Under the pieces are notes generated by a model. The model searched no databases, had not been told where the DNA came from, and saw only the letters and a program-made list of their open reading frames with translations. Positions 36,749 to 44,750 of a stretch of 64,000 nucleotides of DNA are shown here, one piece after another. The stretch's first letter is position 1; each line of letters begins with the position of its first letter. The position numbers were made by a program, and so were the translations under genes. Origin of the DNA: Crenobacter intestini (GTDB lineage: Bacteria; Pseudomonadota; Gammaproteobacteria; Burkholderiales; Chromobacteriaceae); assembly GCF_004919095.1 (NCBI RefSeq), contig NZ_STGJ01000005.1, forward strand, positions 124,001 to 188,000. The letters are read 5' to 3'.

Positions 36749-38197
36749 TTAGCGCAGCAGCTGCAGCACCTGCTGCGGCAGCTGGTTGGCCTGCGCCAGC
36801 ATGGCGGTGCCGGCCTGCTGCAGCACCTGGTTGCGCGACATCTTGGCGGTTTCCGACGCAAAGTCGGCGTCCAGGATACGGCCGCGCGACGCGTTCAGGT
36901 TTTCCGAGCTCGACTGCAGGTTGGAGATGGCCGAGCTGAAACGGTTCTGGTACGCACCGAGGTCGGCGCGCGAGGAGTTGACCGTCGCCAGCGCGGCGTC
37001 CAGCACGTCCAGCGCGTCCTGCGCACCCTGTGCCGTGGTCAGGTTGATCCCCGCCACCGTGCTGATCGTGGACTTGACGGTCGTCCCGAACGCGTCGGCG
37101 TCACCATTGGTCAGCGTGATCTGGCCCTTGCTGCTGGTCAGCTCCACGGTACCCACTTTGGTCGCAGCGACGGCCGTACCTTCGGTCAGGGTGGTGCCGC
37201 TGAAATTGATAGATTCAGTAGTCCCTGCATCGCTTGCAAAAGCGCCCAGCTTGATATCACTACCGTCGGCCGACGTAAGCTTCAGCGAACCTTTGTTACC
37301 GTCCACCAGTTTGGCGGTCACCCCCGAATTGCCCGACACGCTGTTGATGGCGGCCGCCAGTTCGGTCAGGTCCGCATTGTTGGTCACATTCGCCGACACA
37401 GCTTGGCCGTTGAGCGTAAACGATATATTGCCCGCAGCGCTCAGCGAACCCAGCGTGGCTTCGTTGGTCGCCTTGGCCATCACGCCGACACTCGCGGCTC
37501 CCTCGTTGATTTTAGCCGCAATGACCTTGGCATCAGCGTCCGCTGCGTAACTGATCGTACCGCTTTTACCGCCACCGGCGGTAGTAATGGCAAAACCGGC
37601 CGCTGAAGCATTCATACCGTTCGCTCCAATACCTGCCACTACCGTACCCGCGACGGTCGGAGTCGCTCCTTTCAGCGTATGACTACCCAGCGCAGTGGCG
37701 CGTGCGTCGCCGATCTTGGCGATATCGATGGTCTGGCCGGCGTTGGCGCCCACCTGGAAGGACTTGGCGGTAAAAGTGCCGTCGAGCAGGTTGGTGCCGT
37801 TGAACTGGGTCTGATTGCCGACGCGGGTGATCTCGGAGGCCAGCTGGTCGACTTCACTCTGGATCGCCGCCTTGTCGCTGGCGCTATTGGTCGCGTTGGC
37901 TGCCTGCACCGCCAGTTCGCGGATGCGCTGCAGGTTGTTGCCGATCTCGCCCAGCGCGCCTTCGGCGGTCTGCGCGAGCGAAATGCCGTCGTTGGCGTTG
38001 CGCTTGGCCTGGTCGAGGCCGCGGATCTGGCTGCTCATGCGCTCGGAAATGGCGAGGCCGGCGGCGTCGTCCTTGGCGCTGTTGATGCGCAGGCCGGAGG
38101 ACAGGCGTTGCAGCGAGGTCTGCAGCGCGCCTTGCGAGCTGGCCAGGTTACGCTGGGAGTTGAGCGAAGCGACGTTGGTGTTGATGGCCATCGACAT
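36749..38197 (-). CDS. fliC: Flagellin (filament subunit)
   Basis: Major filament protein (482 residues). The N-terminal D0/D1 region MAINTNVASLNSQRNLASSQ and RLSSGLRINSAKDDAAGLAI, and C-terminal FSSAISNLQSSSENLNASRG and VLQQAGTAMLAQANQLPQQV are canonical; about residues 180-390 are a Thr/Ala/Gly-rich variable surface domain. It is secreted by the flagellar export apparatus without a signal peptide. The first ATG (38197) sits 7 nt after AGGAG; a second ATG follows two codons later. A sigma-28 promoter lies upstream. Confidence 0.97.
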   Translation of the reverse strand: MSMAINTNVASLNSQRNLASSQGALQTSLQRLSSGLRINSAKDDAAGLAISERMSSQIRGLDQAKRNANDGISLAQTAEGALGEIGNNLQRIRELAVQAANATNSASDKAAIQSEVDQLASEITRVGNQTQFNGTNLLDGTFTAKSFQVGANAGQTIDIAKIGDARATALGSHTLKGATPTVAGTVVAGIGANGMNASAAGFAITTAGGGKSGTISYAADADAKVIAAKINEGAASVGVMAKATNEATLGSLSAAGNISFTLNGQAVSANVTNNADLTELAAAINSVSGNSGVTAKLVDGNKGSLKLTSADGSDIKLGAFASDAGTTESINFSGTTLTEGTAVAATKVGTVELTSSKGQITLTNGDADAFGTTVKSTISTVAGINLTTAQGAQDALDVLDAALATVNSSRADLGAYQNRFSSAISNLQSSSENLNASRGRILDADFASETAKMSRNQVLQQAGTAMLAQANQLPQQVLQLLR

Positions 38198-38270
38198 GAT
38201 GATGCTCCTAAACGATTGACTTCAGGCCTGCCGCTGCCGACCCCATGCCGGTGCGCTGCCTTCCCACCGT

Positions 38271-38297
38271 TTATCGGCGCCCCCCAAGCAAGCTTTA
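38271..38297 (-). promoter_or_regulatory. Sigma-28 (FliA) promoter of fliC
   Basis: On the minus strand TAAAGCTT, an 11-bp spacer and GCCGATAA, versus consensus TAAAGTTT-N11-GCCGATAA: one mismatch. It lies 74 bp before the fliC start codon. The rest of 38298-38552 holds only the REP-like repeats listed separately. Confidence 0.93.
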
Positions 38298-38340
38298 GCG
38301 CCTTTTTATATTTTTTGCATCAATCCCGCCGGATGGCACC

Positions 38341-38374
38341 GTAGGATGGGTGGAGGCGAAGCCGTAACCCATCC
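38341..38374 (+). repeat. REP-like repeat upstream of RAYT, left copy
   Basis: GTAGGATGGGTGGAGGCGAA, then GCCGTAACCCATCC. It faces the copy at 38470-38502 in inverted orientation, about 100 bp away, forming a REP doublet. Confidence 0.88.
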
Positions 38375-38469
38375 GGTGCGACCACGCCCGATGCGCTCGC
38401 ATCCGGTGCGAGCACACACACCTGATGGCTTGCGCTGCGCGCGGCAGCGGAGTGTTGCGTGTCTACGCC

Positions 38470-38502
38470 GGATGGGTTGCGCTGCGCTCCACCCATCCTA
38501 CG
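38470..38502 (-). repeat. REP-like repeat upstream of RAYT, right (inverted) copy
   Basis: The plus strand reads GGATGGGTTGCGCTGCGCTC then CACCCATCCTACG, the exact reverse complement of the copy at 36077. It ends 50 bp before the RAYT start codon. Confidence 0.88.
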
Positions 38503-38552
38503 CTTCACCCATTCGGCGCCGTGCGGTGCGGCGGGGCAAGTGGGAGCATGCG

Positions 38553-39053
38553 ATGACGGCTTACCGGCGCTGGCGCGTGGCGGGGGCGAGCTACTTTTTC
38601 ACGGTGGTGCTGGCCGAGCGGGGCAGCCGCCTGCTGGTCGCCCGCATCGACGCCTTGCGCGAGGCGTTCGCGTGCGTGATGCACGAGCGGCCGTTCCGCA
38701 TCGACGCGGCGGTGGTGCTGCCCGACCACCTGCACTGCATCTGGACGCTGCCCTCCGGCGACAGCGACTACCCCGAGCGCTGGCGGCGCATCAAGGTCGC
38801 CTTCACGCGCCGGGTACCGGATCTTGTCCCGCCCTCGGCCAGCCGGCAAGAAAAGGGCGAGCGCGGCGTCTGGCAACGCCGCTACTGGGAACACCTGATC
38901 AGGGACGAGGCCGACTGGTGCCACCACGTCGATTACATCCACTTCAACCCGGTCAAGCACCACCTGGTCGCGCGCGTGCGGGACTGGCCGTACTCCAGCT
39001 TCCACCGCTTTGTTGCCGCCGGCGTCTACCCGGCAGACTGGCCGGACACATGA
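38553..39053 (+). CDS. REP-associated tyrosine transposase (RAYT, IS200/IS605-like TnpA)
   Basis: HUH single-strand DNA endonuclease (166 residues). The metal-binding pair is H59-x-H61 in VLPDHLHCIW, and the catalytic tyrosine Y128 lies in VDYIHFNPVKHH, the RAYT family signature. N-terminal YRRWRVAGASYFFTVVL is also typical. The ATG at 38553 follows GGGAG. It is intact and flanked on both sides by inverted repeat doublets, so this is a complete REPtron. Such proteins are usually single-copy, domesticated and not flanked by IS ends. Confidence 0.93.
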   Translation: MTAYRRWRVAGASYFFTVVLAERGSRLLVARIDALREAFACVMHERPFRIDAAVVLPDHLHCIWTLPSGDSDYPERWRRIKVAFTRRVPDLVPPSASRQEKGERGVWQRRYWEHLIRDEADWCHHVDYIHFNPVKHHLVARVRDWPYSSFHRFVAAGVYPADWPDT

Positions 39054-39062
39054 ACGTACAAC

Positions 39063-39096
39063 GTAGGATGGGTGAAGGCGCAGCCGCAACCCATCC
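39063..39096 (+). repeat. REP-like repeat downstream of RAYT, left copy
   Basis: GTAGGATGGGTGAAGGCGCA then GCCGCAACCCATCC, 10 bp after the RAYT stop codon. It pairs with the inverted copy at 39117. Confidence 0.88.
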
Positions 39097-39116
39097 GATG
39101 CAAAACATGCTCGTCC

Positions 39117-39148
39117 GGATGGGTTTCGCTGCGCTTCACCCATCCTAC
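39117..39148 (-). repeat. REP-like repeat downstream of RAYT, right (inverted) copy
   Basis: The plus strand reads GGATGGGTTTCGCTGCGCTT then CACCCATCCTAC. Its last bases provide the TAG stop codon of the purine phosphorylase gene that ends here on the minus strand. Confidence 0.88.
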
Positions 39149-39909
39149 GTGTTTGACGTTGAAACGGGCGGACTGCCGGCTCCCCGGCACACCGCCTCGA
39201 TCAGCTGGCCGACGGTGTCCATGCCGGCCGACAGGCGCACCAGGTCAAAGGCGACGGCCTCCTGCGACGCGCCCTTGCCTGCCGCGTGGTTGACCACCAG
39301 GCACAGGTGCGCGTACGGCAGCTTCAGTTCGCGCGCGAGCGCGGCTTCGGGCATGCCGGTCATACCGACCACGTCGCAGCCGTCGCGCTCGAGGCGGGCG
39401 ACCTCGGCGCGGGTCTCCAGCCGCGGGCCCTGGGTGACGCCGTAGGTCGCGCCGGTGGCGAGCGGCACGCCAAGCTTGCCGGCGGCGGCCAACAGGCGCG
39501 CGCGCAGTTGCGGGCAGTACGGGCGGGTGAAGTCGGCGTGCACCACCGGCTGGTCGGGGCCGTCGAAGTAGGTGTGCTTGCGCCCCCAGGTGTAGTCGAT
39601 CAGGTCGTCCGGCAACACCAGCGTGCCCGGCACGAGGTCGGCGCGGATGCCGCCGACCGCGCCGACGGCGAGCACACACTGCACGCCTTGCGAGTGCAGT
39701 GCCCACAGGTTGGCGCGGTAGTTGATCTCGTGCGGCGCGAACGAGTGGCCGTAGCCGTGGCGCGCCATGAACACCACGCCGGTGCCGCCGATGCGCCCGT
39801 AGGTCAGCGGGCACGACGGGTCACCGTACGGGGTACGGATCACCTGGCGGTGGGTGACTTCGAGGTTGGGCAGGTGGTTGAGCCCCCTGCCGCCGATGAT
39901 GGCGAGCAT
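39145..39909 (-). CDS. S-methyl-5'-thioinosine (or thioadenosine) phosphorylase
   Basis: Purine nucleoside phosphorylase of the MTAP/PNP-I family (254 residues). The N-terminal IIGGRGLNHLP replaces the usual GGSG loop; phosphate and ribose sites RHGYGHSFAPHEINYRAN and GMTGMPEAALARELKLPYAHL (in part) are present. The base-recognition segment is NHAAG with Asn, as in the 6-oxopurine-specific MTI phosphorylases known from Pseudomonas, rather than the Asp of adenine-specific enzymes. MTI specificity is inference. The stop codon lies inside a REP-like repeat. Confidence 0.88.
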   Translation of the reverse strand: MLAIIGGRGLNHLPNLEVTHRQVIRTPYGDPSCPLTYGRIGGTGVVFMARHGYGHSFAPHEINYRANLWALHSQGVQCVLAVGAVGGIRADLVPGTLVLPDDLIDYTWGRKHTYFDGPDQPVVHADFTRPYCPQLRARLLAAAGKLGVPLATGATYGVTQGPRLETRAEVARLERDGCDVVGMTGMPEAALARELKLPYAHLCLVVNHAAGKGASQEAVAFDLVRLSAGMDTVGQLIEAVCRGAGSPPVSTSNT

Positions 39910-39983
39910 CTGGCCTCCTGGCCGGCGAGCGGCGCTGCACGCGGGGTGATCTGCGCCTAGTTTGAAACAGCCCCTATTGAAAC

Positions 39984-40011
39984 ACAGCAGCCACCCTCGG
40001 GTGGCTGCTGT
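39984..40011 (-). terminator. Strong hairpin after ruvX, probable terminator
   Basis: 13-bp perfect stem ACAGCAGCCACCC/GGGTGGCTGCTGT with a minimal loop, in the gap between ruvX and the phosphorylase gene. The minus-strand tail GTTTCAAT is only moderately T-rich. Confidence 0.55.
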
Positions 40012-40054
40012 AGATCAAAAAGGTGAAAAGTGCCGCCACTTCGCGGTGCGAACG

Positions 40055-40483
40055 CTACAGGGGCGTGCCCAGACCGTCGAAGAACGACTGCAGGATCGCC
40101 TGCGCGGCGACTTGGTCGAGCACCGGCTTTTGCTTGCGGCCGCGCACGCCGGCTTCGCCCAGCATGCTCTCGGCGACCTGCGAGGTATGCCGCTCGTCGA
40201 CCATATACACCGGCAGGCCGTAGCGGCTCTTCAGGCGGTTGCCGAAGCGGGTGGCCAGTCGCGTCATCTCGTGCGGCGTGCCGTCGGCGTGGGTCGGCAG
40301 GCCGACCACCAGCGCGACCGGCTGCCAGTCGGTGATCAGCCGTGCGATCGCCGCGAAGCGCTCGTCGTTGACCACGGTGTCTATCGTCGCGTGCGGATGG
40401 GCGATGCCGATCAGCGTCTCGCCCAGCGCGACGCCGATGCGCCGCTCGCCGAAGTCGAAGCCGAGTACCGAACCTTCAGGCAT
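40055..40483 (-). CDS. ruvX: Putative pre-16S rRNA nuclease (Holliday junction resolvase fold) RuvX/YqgF
   Basis: RNase H-like protein (142 residues) needed for 16S rRNA 5' maturation. N-terminal [15 protein letters not shown], middle [16 protein letters not shown], and [11 protein letters not shown] carry the acidic active site; [19 protein letters not shown] closes the domain. It overlaps yqgE by 8 bp, a linkage conserved in proteobacteria. Confidence 0.95.
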   Translation of the reverse strand: MPEGSVLGFDFGERRIGVALGETLIGIAHPHATIDTVVNDERFAAIARLITDWQPVALVVGLPTHADGTPHEMTRLATRFGNRLKSRYGLPVYMVDERHTSQVAESMLGEAGVRGRKQKPVLDQVAAQAILQSFFDGLGTPL

Positions 40484-41036
40484 GGCCGACGTCCCCCGAC
40501 AACAGCATGGGGTCGAATCCCAACAGCGCGATGGCCGCGTCGTAGCGCGCGTCCGCCGGCAAGGAAAACAGCACCGCCGGGTCGGCGGCGACGGTCAGCC
40601 AGGCGTTGGCGGCCAGCTCTTCCTCGAGCTGACCCTTCTCCCACCCCGAGTAGCCAAGCGACACCAGCATGCGCTCGGGGCCGTTCGCTTCGGAGACGGC
40701 GACCAGCACGTCTTTCGAGGTGGTCAGCGCGAGTTCGTCGTCGACGACCAGGCTCGACTGCCACGAGCCGATCGGGCTGTGCAGCACGAAGCCGCGTTCG
40801 GTCTGCACCGGCCCGCCGAACAGCACCGGCTCGGCGGCGAGGCGGGTGTCGGGCAGCGGCAGTTCGAGCTGTTCGAACAGCTGCGCCATCAGCACGCCGG
40901 AGGGTTTGTTGACGATCACCCCCATCGCGCCGTGTTCGCCGTGGTCGCACAGGTAGATCAGCGAACGGGCAAACAGCGGGTCGACCATATTGGGCATGGC
41001 GATCAGGAAGTGGTGGGCAAGGTTTAGCGCGCTCAT
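40476..41036 (-). CDS. YqgE/AlgH family protein
   Basis: 186-residue conserved protein of unknown biochemical role (UPF0301). N-terminal [20 protein letters not shown], then [26 protein letters not shown] and the C-terminal [16 protein letters not shown] are the family blocks. The ATG at 41036 gives MSALNLAHH. It is co-transcribed with ruvX and divergent from smc. Confidence 0.93.
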   Translation of the reverse strand: MSALNLAHHFLIAMPNMVDPLFARSLIYLCDHGEHGAMGVIVNKPSGVLMAQLFEQLELPLPDTRLAAEPVLFGGPVQTERGFVLHSPIGSWQSSLVVDDELALTTSKDVLVAVSEANGPERMLVSLGYSGWEKGQLEEELAANAWLTVAADPAVLFSLPADARYDAAIALLGFDPMLLSGDVGHA

Positions 41037-41172
41037 GTGCGCATTATGGGTACGCGGCGCACGCAAGGGCAAGGCCGGCCGGGCGGCGTCAGCCGCTTGC
41101 GTCCAAGTTCGGCGCGCGCACGCGCTTGCCGTTAGAATCGGCGTTTTGACTCGCCGCCGCGAAAGAAACACC

Positions 41173-44100
41173 TTGCGCCTCACCCATATCAAGCTTGCCG
41201 GCTTCAAATCCTTCGTCGACCCGACCACCATCCCGGTGCCCGGCCAGCTGGTCGCGGTGATCGGCCCCAACGGGTGCGGCAAGTCGAACGTGATCGACGC
41301 GGTGCGCTGGGTGCTCGGCGAGTCGAGCGCCAGGCAGCTGCGCGGCGAGTCGATGCAGGACGTGATCTTCAACGGTGCGACCACCCGCAAGCCGGTCAGC
41401 CGCGCGTCGGTCGAGCTGGTGTTCGACAACGCCGACCACGCCCTCGCCGGCAGCTGGGGGCAGTACGCCGAGGTCGCGATCAAGCGGGTGCTGACCCGCC
41501 AGGGCGAGTCGAGCTACTACATCAACGGCCAGCAGGTGCGCCGGCGCGACATCACCGACCTCTTCCTCGGCACCGGCGTCGGCGCGCGCGGCTACGCTGT
41601 GATCGAACAGGGCATGATCTCGCGCATCATCGAGGCGCGCCCGGAGGAGCTGCGCGCCTACCTGGAGGAAGCCGCCGGCGTGTCGCGCTACAAGGAGCGC
41701 CGCCGCGAGACCGAACACCGCCTGCGCGACACCCGCGACAACCTCGAGCGCATCGCCGACCTCGAGCAGGAACTCGCCCGCCAGGTCGAACACCTGTCGG
41801 CGCAGGCCGAGGTCGCCGGCCGCTACCACGACCTCAGGCACGCGCTGACCGACAAGCAGAACCTGCTCGCGCTCGCCCGCCGCGAGGAGGCCGCCGCGCA
41901 GGAAGCCGCCGCGCGCGCCGAACTTGCGCGCATCGAGACCGAGGAAGCCGCGCAGGAAGCCGAGCAGACGCATCTGGAGACCGCGCTCGACAGCAACCGC
42001 GAGGCGCACTTTTCCGCCGGCGAGGCGGTGCACGTCGCGCAGCAGGCGCTGTATGAGGCGAGCGCCCTGCTCTCCCGCCTGGAGGAACAGCAACGCCACC
42101 AGGGCGAGCAGCGCGCACGCGTCGAGCGCGAGACGCTAAAGCTGCAGGCCGAGCGCCAGCAACTGGCCGAAACGCGGGCCGAGCTCGCCGCAGGGCAGGA
42201 CGAATGGCAGCACCGGCTGGAGGAGGCGCAGCTCGCCGAGGAAGAGGCGCAGCTCGCCGCGGAATCCGGCGCCGACGCCCTGCCCGACGCCGAGGCGCAC
42301 TTTGCCGCGGCCGACGCCGCGCTCACCCAGCTTGCCAGCCGTGAAGCGGCGCTCACCCGCGCGCGCGACCTGGCCGGGCAAAGCCAGCGCCACCACGCCG
42401 ACACGCTCACGCGCCTGGCGGCACGCCGCCGCGCGCTCGACGAGGAACACGCGGCGCTCGCGCTGCCCGAGCCCGAGGCGGTCGGCGCCGCGCAGGCCGC
42501 TGCCGACGCCGCGCGCGCGCATCTGGCGACCCAGCGCGCGCGGCTGGCCACCGAAGAAGAGAAGCTCGCCGCGCTCGCCCGCGAAGCCGAACAGCTCGCG
42601 CACGCGCTCGCCGACGCCAGCGCCCGCCACGCGCGCGCCGACGCCGAGGCCGGCGCGCTCGCAGCACTGATCGCACGCGAGGCGGCGGGCGACGCGCTGG
42701 AAGCGGCGCTCTCCCGGCACCCGCTGGGGGCGGCGCCGCAGCTGTGGCAGTCGCTGGAGGTCACCCCAAACTGGCAGCGCTCGGTGGAAGGGGCGCTGGG
42801 GCCGGCCAGGCTCGCTGCGCGCGTGGGCGCCTTGCCCGACTTCACCCCGCCGGCGCCGCTCGCCGTCGTCGACACCACCGCCGGCGCGCCAGGCACAGCG
42901 CCGGCCACCGCACTCGCCGCGCACGCGCGCGCCGACGCGCCGTTCGGGCCGGCGCTCGCCGCGTGGCTCACCGGCCTTTACTGCGCCGAGTCGCTTGATG
43001 ACGCGCTGGCGCGCCGCGGCGAGCTCGCGCCGGGCGCCGCGTGGGTCACCCCGGAAGGGCACCGCGTCGACGCCCTGAGCGTGCATTACCACGGCAGCGA
43101 CGCCGGCGGTTCGCTGCTCGAACGCAAGGCGGAACTTGCGGATGCGCGCGCGCGCGCCGACACCTGCCTGCCGGAAATGGCGTCGCTCACCCGCCGGCGC
43201 GACGCGCTCGCGGCCGAACAATCGCTGCGCGCCGAGGCGCTGCGTGCGCTCAAGGGCGCGCTGACCCGGCAGGAAGAGGCGCTCGCCAGTGCCAGCCTGG
43301 AAGCGGTACGCCTCGAACAGATGGCGCGTCAGGGCGCAGCGCGCGGCGACGCGATCGCGGCCGAGCGCGCGCGCATCCTGGACGAGACGCAGCACGCGCA
43401 AGGCGCGATCGACGAGGCGGCCATCGAAGCCGAAGAGGCCGCGCTCGCGCTGGAAGACGTGCTACTTGCGCTCTCCGCCGCGCGCGAGGCGCGCGAGGCG
43501 GCCGCCCGCGCGCAGGAAGCGGTGCGGGGCCGCGCGCGCGAAGACGAGCGGCGGCTGCACGCGTGCGCGCTCGCGCTGCAGGACGCCCGCCAGCGCTCGG
43601 CGGAACTGGCACGCCGCGCCGAAGAGGCGGCCGCGCGCGAAGAAGCACTCGCCGAGCGGCTGCAGACGCTGCTGGAAGAGGCCGAAACCGTCGAGGAGAC
43701 CGTCGCGCCGGACGCGCTGTACGCGGCGCTCGCCGAACGCGAGGCGCGCGAGGCGGCGCTCGCCACCTGCCGCGACGCGCAGAACGCGCTGGCCACCCAG
43801 CAGCGTGAACTGGTCGCCGCCAGCCACGCACTCGCCACCCGTCTGCCCGAACTGCGCGAGGCGCGCAGCCAGTGGCTGCTCAGGCACCAGGAAGCAAGGC
43901 TCAACGTCGAGCGCTACGCCGGGGAGCTTCTTGAGGCCGGCGCCAACGAGGCGGCGCTGCGCGAAGCGCTCAGCGACGCGGTCAAGCCCGCCGCGCTCGC
44001 CGCCGAGATCGCCCGCCTCGCCCGCGCCATCGAGGCGCTGGGCGCGGTCAACCTCGCCGCGCTCGAGGAGCTGTCCGAGGCGCGTACCCGCGGCGACTAT

Positions 44101-44655
44101 CTGGCCGCGCAGCGCGCGGACCTCACAGAGGCGATGGCGACGCTGGAAGAGGCGATCGCGCGCATCGACGAGGAGACGCGCGGCCTGCTCTCCACCACCT
44201 ACGCGGCGGTCAACGCCAAGATGAGCGAGTTCTTCCCAACCCTGTTCGGCGGCGGCCGCGCCGAGCTGGTCCTCACCGGCGACGACCTCTTGGACGCCGG
44301 CCTGCAGATCATCGCGCAGCCGCCGGGCAAGAAGAACAGCACCATTCATCTCTTGTCCGGCGGCGAGAAGGCGCTGACCGCGATGAGCCTGGTGTTCGCG
44401 CTGTTCTCGCTGAACCCGGCGCCGTTCTGCCTGCTCGACGAGGTCGACGCGCCGCTGGACGACGCGAACACCGGCCGCTTCTGCGAGCTGGTCAAGCATA
44501 TGTCGGCCAACACGCAATTCCTCTATATCAGCCATAACCGGCTGACCATGGAGATGGCCGAACAGCTGGTCGGCGTGACCATGCAGGAGAAGGGCGTCAG
44601 CCGCATCGTCGCCGTCGACATCGTCGAGGCGCTCCGGCTGCGCGAAACCTCCTGA
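41173..44655 (+). CDS. smc: Chromosome segregation protein SMC
   Basis: Structural-maintenance-of-chromosomes ATPase that organises the nucleoid (1160 residues). N-terminal Walker A GPNGCGKSN is near residue 32, followed by about 330 residues of Ala/Glu/Arg-rich coiled coil, a hinge (about 500-640), a second coiled coil, and a C-terminal head with signature LSGGEKALTAM and Walker B CLLDEVDAPLDDAN. The start is probably TTG 41173 (MRLTHIKLAGFKSF), as no ATG or GTG fits the conserved N-terminus. It is divergent from yqgE. No scpA/scpB is nearby. Confidence 0.96.
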   Translation: MRLTHIKLAGFKSFVDPTTIPVPGQLVAVIGPNGCGKSNVIDAVRWVLGESSARQLRGESMQDVIFNGATTRKPVSRASVELVFDNADHALAGSWGQYAEVAIKRVLTRQGESSYYINGQQVRRRDITDLFLGTGVGARGYAVIEQGMISRIIEARPEELRAYLEEAAGVSRYKERRRETEHRLRDTRDNLERIADLEQELARQVEHLSAQAEVAGRYHDLRHALTDKQNLLALARREEAAAQEAAARAELARIETEEAAQEAEQTHLETALDSNREAHFSAGEAVHVAQQALYEASALLSRLEEQQRHQGEQRARVERETLKLQAERQQLAETRAELAAGQDEWQHRLEEAQLAEEEAQLAAESGADALPDAEAHFAAADAALTQLASREAALTRARDLAGQSQRHHADTLTRLAARRRALDEEHAALALPEPEAVGAAQAAADAARAHLATQRARLATEEEKLAALAREAEQLAHALADASARHARADAEAGALAALIAREAAGDALEAALSRHPLGAAPQLWQSLEVTPNWQRSVEGALGPARLAARVGALPDFTPPAPLAVVDTTAGAPGTAPATALAAHARADAPFGPALAAWLTGLYCAESLDDALARRGELAPGAAWVTPEGHRVDALSVHYHGSDAGGSLLERKAELADARARADTCLPEMASLTRRRDALAAEQSLRAEALRALKGALTRQEEALASASLEAVRLEQMARQGAARGDAIAAERARILDETQHAQGAIDEAAIEAEEAALALEDVLLALSAAREAREAAARAQEAVRGRAREDERRLHACALALQDARQRSAELARRAEEAAAREEALAERLQTLLEEAETVEETVAPDALYAALAEREAREAALATCRDAQNALATQQRELVAASHALATRLPELREARSQWLLRHQEARLNVERYAGELLEAGANEAALREALSDAVKPAALAAEIARLARAIEALGAVNLAALEELSEARTRGDYLAAQRADLTEAMATLEEAIARIDEETRGLLSTTYAAVNAKMSEFFPTLFGGGRAELVLTGDDLLDAGLQIIAQPPGKKNSTIHLLSGGEKALTAMSLVFALFSLNPAPFCLLDEVDAPLDDANTGRFCELVKHMSANTQFLYISHNRLTMEMAEQLVGVTMQEKGVSRIVAVDIVEALRLRETS

Positions 44656-44669
44656 CGCGCAAGGCATAC

Positions 44670-44683
44670 TTGATCTGCCGCAA
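44670..44683 (+). promoter_or_regulatory. FNR-like operator of narK
   Basis: TTGATCTGCCGCAA keeps the left half-site TTGAT and three of five right-half positions. GATAAT at 44707-44712 is a good -10; box centre to -10 is 30.5 bp, almost the same as at the sRNA promoter (29.5), putting the box near -41.5. Confidence 0.6.
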
Positions 44684-44750
44684 GGCGGCCGCGCGGGCGA
44701 TGGCCGGATAATCCGCCGCCCCGCTTCATGACATGGAGTAACAGACAGCA

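Noticed and set aside
38341-39148. Conventional insertion sequence
   Set aside because: No terminal inverted repeats with target duplications around the transposase; repeats are paired REP elements and the protein has the single-copy RAYT signature.
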